Shown: positions 51,168-62,907 of the stretch, piece by piece
Layout: each line of letters begins with the position of its first letter
How positions within the stretch are numbered: position 1 is the first letter of the stretch
Assembly: GCA_946902875.1 (NCBI GenBank)
Contig: OX336339.1
Span: 26,009,349-26,073,348, forward strand
DNA from: Nematopogon swammerdamellus
Taxonomy: Eukaryota > Arthropoda > Insecta > Lepidoptera > Adelidae
Direction: 5' to 3'
Length of the DNA: 64,000 bases
Notes under the pieces: model-generated
Told to the model about the DNA's origin: nothing
Database searches by the model: none
Seen by the model: only the letters and a program-made list of their open reading frames with translations
Translations under genes and position numbers: made by a program

Positions 51168-51599
51168 AACCGACTCCATACGCAGAGTCTTAACTTATCT
51201 ACTTAAGGCCCTACCAACCTGTATTCACCCGTAGGTACTCCTCATATATAGGTAGGATGCAATACAATATCAATCAAAAATTTTGTTTACATTGTTTTAT
51301 TCCAAAACTACGGATCGAAACAAAAAAGTGAAAAGCTACGGTTTTAGATATATATTTAACAAATAAAATATTTTTTTTCCAAAGCCTTGATTTGGTCACG
51401 TTGCCTTAAATACGTTTTTATAACTAAATTCAGAGGCATGTTCATGATTTTTTTCTATCGAGCGAAGTTAATCAAATCGTGTTTTCAAAAAGCTATCGAT
51501 CTGCGATCTGTCAGGTAAGTAATATTGGCGGTACACTTCTTGAAATTCGAATCAGACGCAGTCTCACATCACCTTAAACTGTTCTTATGTCCACACACT
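51168..51599. other. no recognisable feature
   Basis: AT-rich, no family. Confidence 0.35.
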
Positions 51600-51812
51600 A
51601 CACTCAGAAAATGTTCAGTTCAAACTGCTGGGACTATCTTCATCCCGCGATCGACTTTCCCGCGCTACGTTTGCTTGTTCGTGGCCTCCACCTGTCCACC
51701 TCAGCGGTTGTCGGGTGTGCGACGGATGTACCCAGCCCACTGCCACTTCAGCTTGGTAATGTTCTTAGCAATATCAACTACGTTGGTTGTTTGTCGTATT
51801 TCGTGATTACGG
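51600..51812 (-). pseudogene. RTE-like LINE RT C-terminal fragment
   Basis: Minus strand reads RNHEIRQTTNVVDIAKNI then TKLKWQWAGYIRRTPDNR, followed by a stop. Longest preserved KLKWQWAG region of the RTE-like fragments here. Confidence 0.75.
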
Positions 51813-51874
51813 AGTTTATCCATGTGACTGTTACGCAAATGTAAGATAGGATAGAATAATCGTTATAGTTCCAC

Positions 51875-51998
51875 AAAGATAAAAAAAAAATGCACAATGA
51901 ATACAGGTAGGTACATGAGGTGCAAAGATGAACTTATCCCTTGAAGAGTTTTCTTCCAGCCAACCTTTTGGTCTGTGAAATGTGTAAATGAAGGAATG
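51875..51998 (-). mobile_element. LINE 3' UTR tail (family Z)
   Basis: Reverse strand AAAGGTTGGCTGGAAGAAAA, CAAGGGATAAGTTCATCTTT and CATTGTGCATTTTTTTTTT. Confidence 0.68.
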
Positions 51999-52107
51999 TA
52001 CAGTCTGGGGTCCTTCAAACATAATGTGAAGGTGCACCTAGCCGGCCGACATGGTATTCGCAGCCCCCGTAAATATCCGAATGCCCTCGGGCGCCATCGT
52101 TATTCCC

Positions 52108-52349
52108 ATAAAAAAACGGCCAAGTACGAGTCGACCTCGCGCACCGAGGGTTCCGTATCGCCATGTCATGGTCAGCGCCACTCACGCCATCTATGGCGTG
52201 TTTTATGAAATGCTTCATATGCTTCATACTGTTTTCGCTAGATGGCGCGCATACACTTTTTAGTTCCTTGTATGAGGACCCCCGTCAATTTTTTACTAAA
52301 AATTCAACTGGCTACCTATTACGGTTCAAGAGATACAGCCCTCGGACAG

Positions 52350-52382
<33 letters not shown>

Positions 52383-52438
52383 AGACAGACGGCTTAGGCT
52401 TAGTAATAGGGTCCCGTACGACGGATACGGAACCCTAA
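52108..52438 (+). mobile_element. family G, long subtype with internal deletion
   Basis: AAAAAACGGCCAAGTACGAG to GGATACGGAACCCTAAAA. The T/A tract before AATTCAACTGGCTACC is deleted; the GACA tract is long. Confidence 0.84.
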
Positions 52439-52543
52439 AATGGAAGAAAGATAAGATGTGACATTTAAAATTATACGTTGAAGATATATGTATAAAAGAA
52501 AATGTGTAAAAATGTACCTACATACATAGCTATATGAAAAACC

Positions 52544-52787
52544 ACATACCTACATACATACCACACGCTGTATCCCGACAATCGGGGTAAGCAGAGTAAT
52601 CGGTATTGTGCTGCAAGGACTCTTGTAAATTACAGCACAACACCGACCACCACGCTTAGCAAAGTATTAGGACAAGACAACTATCAAGCAGCAAGTCATG
52701 CACGAAGACCCACCTGCTGCATGACTCGGTGGAAGGACCGTGCCGAGGTGAGAGTCGGCTATCCTGTCGCCCTTTAGCACGACATCT
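52544..52787 (-). mobile_element. SINE A2, head truncated
   Basis: ACCTACATACATACCACACG (TATG tail) to CGCCCTTTAGCACGACATC. Confidence 0.78.
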
Positions 52788-53098
52788 AAAACTATTTCAC
52801 AATATAACGAAGCTCCCGCGCGGTAGCCGTCCTATTTCCCCGTACATTAAGGGCGCGGCGAGTCTATAAAAGGACAGTTAAAATACTGTGTTGTTTGAGA
52901 AAGAGGAGCTCATAGTGATTCGCAAAAGCTATCGTAAAAACGGCCGTAAAGCTGGAGCCGCGATGGGTAATGCGATATTATGACGGTCGTCACTTTTACG
53001 GGTAGTAACTTGACGTTAACGATTTTAAAATATGAGATTCGCGCTAACTGGCGGCGCCGCGTTTCGGTTACTGCCTAGCTAGATGATGTGACGGGAAG
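52788..53098. other. no recognisable feature
   Basis: Nothing repeated or coding seen. Confidence 0.35.
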
Positions 53099-53260
53099 TT
53101 GTTATATCGGCCATAATAAATAACACATATTCTGTGAACATTTCAACGGGCTACCTAATTACGGTTCAAGAGATACAGCCCTCGGACAGACGGACAGACA
53201 GACAGACAGACGGCGTAGGCTTAGTAATAGGCTTCCGTACGGGATACGAAAACCTAAAAA
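53099..53260 (+). mobile_element. family G, 3' half
   Basis: GTTGTTATATCGGCCATAAT to GGATACGAAAACCTAAAAA, followed at once by another G element in the same direction. Confidence 0.78.
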
Positions 53261-53295
53261 CCGGCCAAGTGCGAGTCAAACTCGCGCACCGAGGG

Positions 53296-53573
53296 CGCTC
53301 TATGTACTTGCGCGCGCTAACTACCTACCACCCGGCGGGCCGCCAGCGGTCAAATTCAGTGAAAATTCGTCAGCCGCGCGAAGCATACCTACACGCTCGC
53401 CCACGCAACTGCGCGCAGCTGCAAAGCAATAATCACCTTACACTCGATCGTTTAGGTACATTTTCGCACGCAGCGATTGGCGACGTGAAACAGTAGGCTA
53501 TTAAAGCCGAAGGTATGGAACTTTTTCTATGGAGTGTTTTATCTGTTACGAAGTAACTATTAAGTAATCTGTG
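53296..53573 (+). mobile_element. element R, copy 2
   Basis: CCGAGGG at 53289-53295 and 53574-53580 flanks a 278-bp unit running from CGCTCTATGTACTTGCGCGC to AACTATTAAGTAATCTG. The host reads continuously when it is removed. Reverse of 33385-33671. Confidence 0.85.
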
Positions 53574-53628
53574 CCGAGGGTTCCGTATCGCCATGTCATG
53601 GTCAGGGCCACTCACGCCATCTATGGAT

Positions 53629-53938
53629 CAACACCGGATGAACTGGGTGTCATGTCAGTGCTTCCCTTCATTTTCATGTCGGCTACCCTGAACTGGACGG
53701 AAAACACGAACTATTTACATAGCCGTTTCGACCGACATTTCATTCAGTGCGGTGGTACCAACCGAGGCGGGATAAACCCTACCTTGTAAGGTAAGAAAGG
53801 AAGGGACTTACAGTTTTACGTGGAATCCAAACCACGGTCAGCCTCCAACGGTCGAGCGGTCACCCATCCAAGTACTGATCGCGCTCAGCGTTGCTTAACA
53901 ACAGTCGACCGACCGCACCACTGAGCTACCGCGCCTGA
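53629..53938 (-). mobile_element. SINE S5, 3' truncated, complete chimeric head
   Basis: Reverse-strand A box TAGCTCAGTGG (53918-53928), 5S-like block (53857-53899, core GTACTTGGATGGGTGACCG) and B-like GGTTTGGATTCC (53822-53833), then the S body to ACCCAGTTCATCCGGTGTTG. The tail is missing. Confidence 0.83.
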
Positions 53939-54052
53939 CGAAAATTTCAACCGGCTATCTATTACGGGTCTAACGGACGGGCAGACAACCAGACAGACAG
54001 AGAGCGACGTAGGCTTAGTAATGAGCTTCCTTAAGGATACGGAACCCTAAAA

Positions 54053-54289
54053 ATATAAAAGTTAATTTGCGACAGAGACAAGGATGCTGCGAATAGTTCT
54101 TGCTTGTTGCCACAGGGCGGGCGGGGCGGTGCGGGAGATCCCGTTCTCTTGCGATATGAAAGGGGTTTCAACGACAGATTCAACTTTAAAGATAACTTGG
54201 AGGAAAGTTAAGGTGCGTTCATAAGGAAGCACGTCTTTCCAGTGTCCTGTTGACTTGTCCAAGAGTCATGAAAGTGTTCAATTGAAACC
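54053..54289. other. no recognisable feature
   Basis: Nothing seen. Confidence 0.3.
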
Positions 54290-54600
54290 TCAATACTAAT
54301 AATAAATCTGTAAGGGATGGTCATGGAGTGGGTTACTTTGTTTTATGAGATAAGTACTGCGTTTGTAGACTCTATGTATGTTCCTCCATAACTCTTAAAC
54401 CGATCATCCGAATTCGATGCAACTTAGTACAAGGAAATTTTACTATAGGATAGGCTGAATAAAATTCAGTACGCTAAGATGTGGTTCTCATACGAACCGA
54501 ATCGTTCCGCGCGCCGAAATAAAGGTACGGTAGCGGGCTGACTTACTTTCTTCTTTTTAAATACGAATTTCACGCGAGCGAAACCGCAGGAATAAGCTAG
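54290..54600 (+). mobile_element. Helitron-like H2, full length
   Basis: Starts TCAATACTAATAATAAATCT and ends ACGCGAGCGAAACCGCAGGA ATAAGCTAG|T. The TC start, CTAG end and subterminal hairpin are the Helitron pattern. 311 bp, non-coding. Confidence 0.78.
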
Positions 54601-54763
54601 TCAATAGAATTTGTTCCGTTTATTTAATGAACTGAAGCTATTATAGTAGTAGACATGTCCCTTACTGGGTGGTAGGTTCAATGCTGCTTCAATGTGCGTT
54701 TTCTTTGAAATTGTAAATGATGATGTATGAATAAATGAAAATGAAATAATAATCTCATATCTA

Positions 54764-55386
54764 TCTCTACATCTCTATCTCTATCTCTACTTCTTATAAA
54801 AGGGAACGTCTGTCTGTATGTATGTCTGAGGTAAACTAAGAAACCTCTGAACAGGTATTGATGCGGTTTCCACCAATGTAAAGAGTAGTTCTTGAGGCTC
54901 ACTATAGATAGGCTATAATATACCATTACGCTAAATATCTTTAGGGCTGAGCAGTGTCAAAGAAAGTATAGTATGAACGGAATTGAGTATCGATTGGTAG
55001 TAATATATGGCGTTAGCAGTTCTGTTGTGTTGCAGTATTGATTTAGTAGAATAAAGAGTTTCAGGTTTTTTGCAGGTAAGGAGAGGGCTAGGGGAGGGAG
55101 CGATGGAGGGGGATGGGATAGATAAGGAAGGAGAAGTGAGAGGTGAAAGTGGGGGAAGTGGGAGGGAGAGGAGAGAGGAGGAAAGGGGAGAGAAGGACGG
55201 AGGGGAAGTTGTTGGAGGGGGAAGAGGAGGGATGGAAGGAGAGGAAGGGAGGAAGGGGAAGGCAGGGGGAGCGACGCAGACAGAGAGTATAAGATAAGCG
55301 ATCGTTTATTATTATCATATTTGCGTTTAAATCGGATTTTCTATGAAATCGAGTCTACCGCTAGCGAAGCCGCGTGCAAAAGCTAG
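54764..55386 (+). mobile_element. Helitron-like H1 with GA-rich interior
   Basis: Starts in (ATCTCT)n, TACTTCTTATAAAAGGGAAC, and ends CTAGCGAAGCCGCGTGCAAA AGCTAG|T. Longer than other H1 copies because of the purine tract. Confidence 0.75.
55071..55275 (+). repeat. 200-bp purine-rich tract
   Basis: Almost only A and G on the plus strand with few pyrimidines. Frames on both strands over it are compositional artefacts. Confidence 0.85.
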
Positions 55387-56011
55387 TTTCATTATATAGG
55401 TAAGTAACTTAATTAAATATTTAACCACAAACTACAAATGTGTAAATGTACGTTGTTGTACAGAAGTATTATATTGTGTATATATTATACAGGTACCTAC
55501 ATACATTCTTCGATTATTCTCAATAGTTCTGTTGAGTAATTCTGTTGTCAATACTAATGGGAAACCAATTACTACAATATGCACATTCTTACATTCCGCA
55601 CGACTTTAAATTAAACTACAAATTACAAATTACAAATTACAAATAATATGTAAGTAAACATCAGCAAATTGTTTTAATAATTCAATAAAAACATTTGCTA
55701 CCATTGTAAAAGGAACTTTAGCGCGCTATTAACGAATTGTCGTTGATCTTCCATTCGTATTTAGCGCACGTAGCGCGGTCGGGGGTGCGGCGGGGGCGCG
55801 CGGGGGCGGGCGGGAGCGCGCGGGGGCGGGCGGGGGGGCGGGCACAATATCAGCCGCCCAATCAACTTTAATAAAGACGCGGCAGCAGCGGAGACAATAA
55901 GGACGAGATAAATGAGTGCAGCGAAAATTTAATTTCGCTCGGACGTGGTCGGATCTTCAGTTGTGTTCACTGCGGCAGAGTTTGTGCGGCTGTAGCGTTC
56001 GTTGGTTGAGT
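55387..56011. other. no gene; short repeats and GC-rich patch
   Basis: ACAAATT repeated four times at 55616-55646. 55783-55846 is G-rich (GGGGGCGGGCGGGGGGGCGG) and could form a quadruplex. Confidence 0.45.
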
Positions 56012-56102
56012 CATTGCTATCTTGTGCGCTTCCAGTATAGCCAGCAATCCAAAGGGAAGTATCCGGTATGGCAACTGCCTTCTCGGAGAGGTGATATTGC
56101 CT
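56012..56102 (+). mobile_element. SINE St body fragment
   Basis: TCCAGTATAGCCAGCAATCC to TCTCGGAGAGGTGATATTGC; no head or tail. Confidence 0.68.
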
Positions 56103-56106
56103 TTTT

Positions 56107-56438
56107 TTAGGGTTCCGTATCGCCATGTCATGGTCAGCGCCACTCAAGCCATCTATGTATTAGTTAAAATGTTTCATACTCTTTTTTGTAGATGGCGCGA
56201 ATACACTTTTTGGTTTATTGTATGGGGACCCCGTGATTTTTTTTACTTTTTCTTATTTTTATTATTGGCTGTTATATCCGCCAAAATAGCACATATTCCA
56301 TGAAAATTTCAACTGGCTACCTATTATGGTTCCAAAGATACAGCCGACGAACGGACGGACGGAGAGACAGACAGACAGACGGTCAGATGTTGTAGGCTTA
56401 GTAATAGGCTTCCGTATGGCGTACGGAAACCTAAAAAT
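56107..56438 (+). mobile_element. family G, long subtype
   Basis: Lacks the first ~35 bp (begins TTAGGGTTCCGTATCGCCAT) and runs to GCGTACGGAAACCTAAAAAT. Confidence 0.8.
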
Positions 56439-56805
56439 GTGTTAAATAATAACATATTTTAACGGCATCTAAAGTAGCGAACGGGTTCTTTGTGAGCACG
56501 TTTCGCCGGGTACTTACAGGTCCGTAGCGCTGGGCGCTTCTCCCTCGTCGTCCGTGGTTCTGTCTGATGCCCGCGTAAGAGGATTGCGGTCACAGAAGCG
56601 GCTTGCGTCTCCTCTGCCGGCCCGGCCATAGTACCTATAGGGCCGGGACCTCTCACACAGCTCATAGTACAATACATTGATCTACCACGACGACGCGACT
56701 GCATTTCCGCAGCTTCTACGCACTCTGTCGATATGATCAAAATACATTCTTATATATTATAAAAAACAGTTAAAAACCGATTCCAACCCTGTAGTAAATT
56801 CCTAT
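56439..56805. other. no recognisable gene
   Basis: The 93-residue minus frame has no domain and no repeat relation. Confidence 0.35.
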
Positions 56806-57003
56806 AAAAAAAAACCCGACTGCTAAAAAATTAAGGAAATAATAAGATCAGTAGGAAATACTGTAGTCGTTCTATTTGACTATTCGAATACAACTACACG
56901 CCCGACTACAGCATTTTTTACTGATCTTCCCTTATTATTTCCTTCATACATACACTCGAAAAACATTACACTCCTTTTTGCTTCGCGCAGTCGGGTAATA
57001 AAA
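56806..57003 (-). mobile_element. repeat V
   Basis: AAAACCCGACTGCTAAAAAA to CTTCGCGCAGTCGGGTAATA. Inside, AAGGAAATAATAAGATCAGT and its inverted partner make a further hairpin. Confidence 0.68.
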
Positions 57004-57049
57004 ATCATCATCGAAATCTGTCCACGTGGTAAAGATTTATCGCTGAACA

Positions 57050-57275
57050 TACATGAACGACGTTAGCCGAAGAGACGATGACCGTTGGAATAACCGTGTC
57101 CTACACTGGCGGCCGTGGATAGAAAAACGTAGTGTGGGAAGACTACCCGCCAGGCGGGACGACGACATCAAGTACGTCGGCGGAAAGCAGTGGTTCCGTA
57201 TCGCTGAAGGCCGGGAGGACTGGACGAAAATTGGAGAGGCGTATGTCCAGCAGTGGACGCTTACACGCTGACTGA
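57050..57275 (+). pseudogene. RTE-like LINE ORF C-terminus with stop
   Basis: One frame holds RRDDDRWNNRVLHWRPWIEK, RSVGRLPARRDDDIKYVGGK, REDWTKIGEAYVQQWT and a stop, then (TGAC)n. RWxxxVLxWRPxxxKRSVGRPPxRWxDD...WxxxGEAYVQQWT is the known C-terminal end of lepidopteran RTE-type LINEs. Best-preserved copy here. Confidence 0.82.
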
Positions 57276-57454
57276 CTGACTGACAAAAAAATCCGACGAA
57301 TTTAGTGATTTATATTGCTTTTGTTATTTAGCATTTTGCTAATTGGGCGGCTTCATCAACTGGGCTACGCATCACCCCATTAGGTTTCAGTTCCGCTAAG
57401 ATCAATTTAATAGGGCCATATTAGTGTTAGTGCCCTTCGTAACGTTACAATCTT

Positions 57455-57594
57455 TAGGCCCACTTGCATCAACATGAATTTAACGATATAAACCAGTTTA
57501 ACTCGTTAAGCTAGTACCCGTTGACTGTGGGAACCGCGTTTAAATCCATAACTCGCAACTTAACTCTAAATTCGTGTTGGCGCAATTGGGCCTT
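57455..57594. mobile_element. 140-bp MITE
   Basis: TTAGGCCCACTTGCATCAAC ATGAATTTAA at the left and the inverted TAAATTCGTGTTGGCGCAAT TGGGCCTTA at the right; about 28-bp imperfect inverted repeats. Confidence 0.65.
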
Positions 57595-58293
57595 AATAAG
57601 TTAATAATTGCAATCTTAACGTTTTATAGGACACCTCGGAACTCTGAGCTGTTGTTTATTGTTTATTGATCATTCATATGGCAGACTGTGCTCGAACTGG
57701 TCACAATTTGTTCTATCCGCTTCGATTACACCCACGAAGAAGAACCGACAAGAAACATCGCAGGGTTTTTTTACAAGTATGTGTTTAGTGATTAGCCACA
57801 TTATGTGGCTAGCCACTGCTAGACTGTAGGCGGCAAGGAGAATACCTACGGGAGACGCAACGCTACTGCGTTTGTATCGGAGCACGGCTAGCCAAAAATC
57901 CCTACTACTACGAAAATCGAAATCGCAATTTAATCTTTTATGACGTGACTTGTCTATCTCCGTTACCCATATCGCGCCCCGCGATATGGAGAGAGACAGA
58001 GCGAGCAAGGCGAGCGACAGGTTTGTTATCGCTGGCTTGGCTCGGGTATCTGGTAGTAAGAGCCGACCGTCCGACCAATCGGAAGCCTTGCTTGACGGCA
58101 ACTTGACGGGATCACTACGAATGCCAGTCTGACGGACAATGATGGTGCGGTATATTTGTGAATTTTGAAATTGTTATTTGTAATATTATTTCAAATAGGT
58201 TCTACTGAACGAATATTATTGTTTGAATCAAAAAAAATATTGAAAAATTAAATAAGACTGTTGTTTTAATATTTTTGAAAAGTTGTACTAATA
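57595..58293. other. no gene accepted
   Basis: A 143-residue minus-strand frame (57670-58101) has no recognisable domain, splice context or repeat relation. It is the best remaining candidate for an undetected short gene, but weak. Confidence 0.35.
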
Positions 58294-60850
58294 ATCAGTG
58301 ATAGGAAGGAATAAGTAGGGCTTATTTACCTAAATTTCGAGGAACAGAGTAAAAGATTGGAGACTTCCTTAAGACAATATTTTTTTCCGGTTTAATAATA
58401 TTCATGGTGTTTTAATTTCGCGATTTGAAAAAAGTGGCCACCATTTTGAACTTTTTAGTTACTGGACCGATTGCTTTCAAAATCGATATCTGGGTGTCGG
58501 GGTGGGCTCTGAATACGAATCTGTAGTAAAAATTTAAAAGAGTGGCCGCCATTTTGAACTTTTTAGTTACTGGACCGATTTCTTTCAAAATCGATATATG
58601 GGCGTCTGTGTGGACTCTGGATACGAATCTATAGTCAAAATTTAAAAAAAGTAGCCGCCATTTTGAACTTTTTAGTTACTGGACCGATTGCTTTTAAAAT
58701 CGATATCTAGGCGTCTGTGTGGACTCAGAATACGAATCTGTAGTCAAAATAAAAAAGAAGTGGCCGCCATTTTGAACTTTTTAGTTACTGGACCGATTTC
58801 TTTCAAAATCGATATCTGGGTGTCTATGTAGGCTCTGAATACGAATCCGTTGTCAAAATTTAAAAAGTGACCGCCATTTTGAACGTTTTAGTTACTGGAC
58901 CGATTTCTTTCAAAATCGATATCTGGGTGTCTATGTAGGCTCTGAATACGAATCCGTTGTCAAAATTTAAAAAGTGACCGCCATTTTGAACTTTTTAGTT
59001 ACTGGACCGATTGCTTTCAAAATCGATATCTGGGTGTATGTGTGGGCTCTGAATACGAATCTGTAGTAAACATTTAAAAAAAGTGGCCGCCATTTTGAAC
59101 ATTTTAGTTACTGCACCGATTGCTTTCAAAATCGATATCTGGGTGTCTGTGTGGGCTCTGAATACGAATCCGTTGTCAAAATTTTAAAAAAGTGGCCGCC
59201 ATTTTGAACTTTTTAGTTACTGGACCGATTGCTTTCAAAATCGATATCTGGGTGTATGTGTGGGCTCTGAATACGAATCTGTAGTAAACATTAAAAAAAA
59301 GTGGCCGCCATTTTGAACTTTTTAGTTACTGGACCGATTGCTTTCAAAATCGATATCTGGGTGTCTGTGTGGGCTCTGAATACGAATCTGTAGTCAAAAT
59401 TTAAAAAAAGTGGCCGCCATTTTGAACTTTTTAGTTACTGGACCGATTGCTTTCAAAATCGATATCTGGGTGTCTATGTAGGCTCTGAATACGAATCCGT
59501 TGTCAAAATTTAAAAAAGTGACCGCCATTTTGAACTTTTTAGTTACTGGACTGATTACTTTCAAAATCCATATCTGGGTGTCTCTGCAATTTAAAATGAT
59601 ACAGATTCGTTCAAATATTCAAAATGGCGGTCACTTTTTTAAATTTTGACAACGGATTCGTATTCAGAGCCTACATAGACACCCAGATATCGATTTTGAA
59701 AGCAATTGGTCCAGTAACTAAAAAGTTCAAAATGGCGGCCACTTTTTTTAAATTTTGACTACAGATTCGTATTCAGAGCCCACACAGACACCCAGATATC
59801 GATTTTGAAAGCAATCTGTCCAGTAACTAAAAAGTTCAAAATGGCGGCCACTTTTTTTAATTTTGATTACAGATTCGTATTCAGGGCCCACACAGACACC
59901 CAGATATGGATTTTGAAAGTAATCAGTCCAGTAACTAAAAAGTTCAAAATGGCGGTCACTTTTTTAAATTTTGACAACGGATTCGTATTCAGAGCCTACA
60001 TAGACACCCAGATATCTATTTTGAAAGCAATCGGTCCAGTAACTAAAAAGTTCAAAATGGCGGCCACTTTTTTTAAATTTTGACTACAGATTCGTATTCA
60101 GAGCCCACACAGACACCCAGATATCGATTTTGAAAGCAATCGGTCCAGTAACTAAAAAGTTCAAAATGGCGGCCACTTTTTTAATTTTGATTACAGATTC
60201 GTATTCAGAGCCCACACAGACACCCAGATATCGATTTTGAAAGTAATCGGTCCAGTAACTAAAAAGTTCAAAATGGCGGTCACTTTTTTAAATTTTGACA
60301 ACGGATTCGTATTCAGAGCCTACATAGACACCCAGATATCTATTTTGAAAGCAATCGGTCCAGTAACTAAAAAGTTCAAAATGGCGGCTACTTTTTTTAA
60401 ATTTTGACTACAGATTCGTATTCAGAGCCCACACAGACACCCAGATATCGATTTTGAAAGCAATCGGTCCAGTAACTAAAAAGTTCAAAATGTCGGCCAC
60501 TTTTTTTAATTTTTACTACAGATTCGTATTCAGAGCCCACACATACACCCAGATATCGATTTTGAAAGCAATCGGTCCAGTAACTAAAAAGTTCAAAATG
60601 GCGGCCACTTTTTTTTATTTTGACTACAGATTCGTATTCAGAGCTCACACAGACACCCAGATTTTGAAAGCAATCTGTCCAGTTATTAAAAAGTTCAAAA
60701 TGGCGGCCACTTTTTTTAAATCGCGAAATTATAACACCATGAATAGGTATTATTAAACCGGAAAAAAATATTGTCGTAAGGAAGTCTCCAATTTTTTACT
60801 CTGTTCCTCGAAGTTTAGGTAAATAAGTCCTACCTTTTCCTATCACTGAT
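58294..60850. mobile_element. FB2: 2.56-kb foldback-like palindrome with 22 units of ~108 bp
   Basis: The ends are ATCAGTGATAGGAA and its reverse complement, followed by about 140 bp of non-repeated inverted sequence (CGAGGAACAGAGTAAAA). Inside are 11 units per arm containing GCCATTTTGAACTTTTTAGT and AAAATCGATATCTGGGTGTC. The centre is a ~40-bp spacer near 59585-59620. Unit length (36 codons) keeps frames open, which explains the repetitive frames at 59805 and 60397-60756. No transposase inside. Confidence 0.88.
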
Positions 60851-61536
60851 AATAATAATACTTAATACATAATATACAATATATTAGTTTTGTATAGGTA
60901 TATTTGTTTTATAATTATAAAAAATAGAAAACGTAATATTAAAGAAATAATAACAATACATATTATAAATTGAATTCATCCATGTCATTGCCATAAAAAA
61001 ACTAACAACACCCATATACAATAATTGATTTCAAATTTCTTTCCAGTCTGTCAAATTTGCCTATCATGTGTACGCGCCCAGTATGGCGCGCAGTCGTGCT
61101 CCTAACTCGCGGAATTTTTGTATTTTACACGCTTTAAGCATTGTATTATCATTAAAATGACCTAATTATGAAAGGTTACGCCATCTTTTGTCATTCCTGA
61201 TGATCTTGAGCTCTTTCGACACGCACGAACTGCACAAATCGCCATTTTGCGTAGTGCACATATACGTGTTCTTCGTTCCCAAGTCGCGAGTGCACTGACG
61301 GTCGATCCCGCAGCAGCGCTATATGTTAGTGCAAATGCTCTAACACGCGGCTAATTTTCCTATATATTAGCGCTCGACGGTTGCCACTCCCGTAGGTATG
61401 CTCGGTGGTAGGCGGTGTTATTATGTGGCGCACATAATAACATCGCCTACAGTCTATCGAAAACACAGCTTGAAAGCAAGATAAACAATTTTATCGATAG
61501 TTCTGACCACAAAGACTTATTAATTAATTATATCAG
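60851..61536. other. no gene; hairpin
   Basis: 61408-61427 and 61431-61450 form a 20-bp hairpin (19 of 20 paired, arm GTAGGCGGTGTTATTATGTG). Nothing else seen. Confidence 0.45.
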
Positions 61537-61731
61537 GTGAATGAAAGGTCGGTCGAAACGGCTATATAAATAGTTTGTGTTTTCCGTCCAGTTCAGTGTA
61601 GCCGGCACGACCGAAGGGAAGGCTGACGTGGCACCAAGTTCACCCGGTGTTATGGGCTGACATCACGGATGTTGTAGGTGATGTAGCCAACCGTGTCAGT
61701 TTCAATAAAAAAAAAATAAAAAAATTAAAGA
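61537..61731 (+). mobile_element. SINE S body, 3' part with tail
   Basis: GTGAATGAAAGGTCGGTCGA to AACCGTGTCAGTTTCAATAA and an A-rich tail. Confidence 0.83.
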
Positions 61732-62377
61732 GCATTTTTGTAAAATTTTGATACGTTATTTAAGTATATCAATTTACTCGTAATTTAAGTACGTAATACC
61801 CGTAACCGACGAGCATGCATGAAGAACATTATTATAAGAGTGGAAGAGGCGGCAGAGGTGTATCAGGATCGTGGCACTTGGAAATTTGTTGTCTCTGCCT
61901 ACCCCACCGGGAAACAGGCGTGACGTGACGCTATGTATGTATGTATGTTACTATTAGACATAAAGACATTGCAAAACCTCCTTAGCTTCTCCGCAGATGA
62001 ATATACACTCGCGAAACCCAGCTGAAGTGAGCACTTCACATTTAAACTAATCACGAGACAATGCTGCGTTAAAATCTCACCCCCCGTTGTAGTCATATGT
62101 TTGAGTACAACGAGCCTGTCGTAACCAAACGTTTAGACGCCGGAAATTATATCAAAGAAGCGACTTCATCAGGAGAAACTCCGCGTTTTGTCTGTAATAC
62201 ATTAAAGATATTCTCTCTCAGCTGTGCAGGCGGGATCGATATGATAGATTGATTACTATCAAGTGGACCACGACGACTGCAGCAATTTTCCAGAGTTCTT
62301 GCAGCACAACACCGATTACATTTTTAAGGATGGGGGGTGTTTTAAATTTGTAATTTAACTTTTATTTTTAGATATGT
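61732..62377. other. no gene; A2 relic
   Basis: TTCTTGCAGCACAACACCGA (62289-62321) is a short A2 relic. Remaining sequence is unassigned. Confidence 0.4.
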
Positions 62378-62590
62378 ACTAGCTGTGCCCGCGGCTCCGC
62401 CCGCTCTCATATTTCACTTCTCTGCTAACCTCATAAGCCATTTAGCGTGATAATAAGTAGCCTATATTTGATGGGAAGAATCAAGCTATCCGTAGATTTT
62501 TTTTAATTAAAATCAGTTTAGTGGTTCTCGAGTTATAAGCGGACAGACAGACAGACAGACAGAAAGCAGACGTTGGATTTTATTAAAGGT
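62378..62590 (-). mobile_element. Helitron-like H3, intact end
   Basis: A|CTAGCTGTGCCCGCGGCTCC to AGACGTTGGATTTTATTAAA. Here the 3' CTAG is intact on the minus strand. Confidence 0.76.
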
Positions 62591-62907
62591 AAAAAAAAGG
62601 AAGGATGTAATCTACTTACTTAGTATACATTTTTGTATTTTTTGTAATGTATAGTTTAGAGTGAGCACTGTACTCCTGTACTGTACGTCATCTCAAATCT
62701 TTTCAATCATGTTCATTTATGAAAACGCATTTGTGGCTCTGCCTAATGTATAAACTCTATTAATTTTAATTAATAAATGATAAAATAATTACTTTCAGTT
62801 CAGTTCAGCACACGCCACGTGGACGTCCGTTATCTCTGCCTGCTTACCCCATTTGGAAAGATGCGAGACATTATATATTCCCTTAACCGTAGGTCGTAGG
62901 CTCAAAT
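62591..62907. other. no recognisable feature
   Basis: AT-rich; nothing seen. Confidence 0.35.

Larger units (their letters stand above)
53261..54052 (+). mobile_element. family G, long subtype, carrying R and S5 insertions
   Basis: Three host pieces: CCGGCCAAGTGCGAGTCAAA to CCGAGGG (53295), TTCCGTATCGCCATGTCATG to CATCTATGG (about 53628), and AAAATTTCAACCGGCTATCT (53940) to GGATACGGAACCCTAAAAA. Confidence 0.8.

Noticed and set aside
57670..58101. 143-residue minus-strand frame
   Set aside because: Longest non-repeat frame, but no domain, no splice context and no relative in the window.
59805..60756. Repetitive frames of 83-100 residues
   Set aside because: The 108-bp FB2 unit is a multiple of three, so any open frame is copied along the array.
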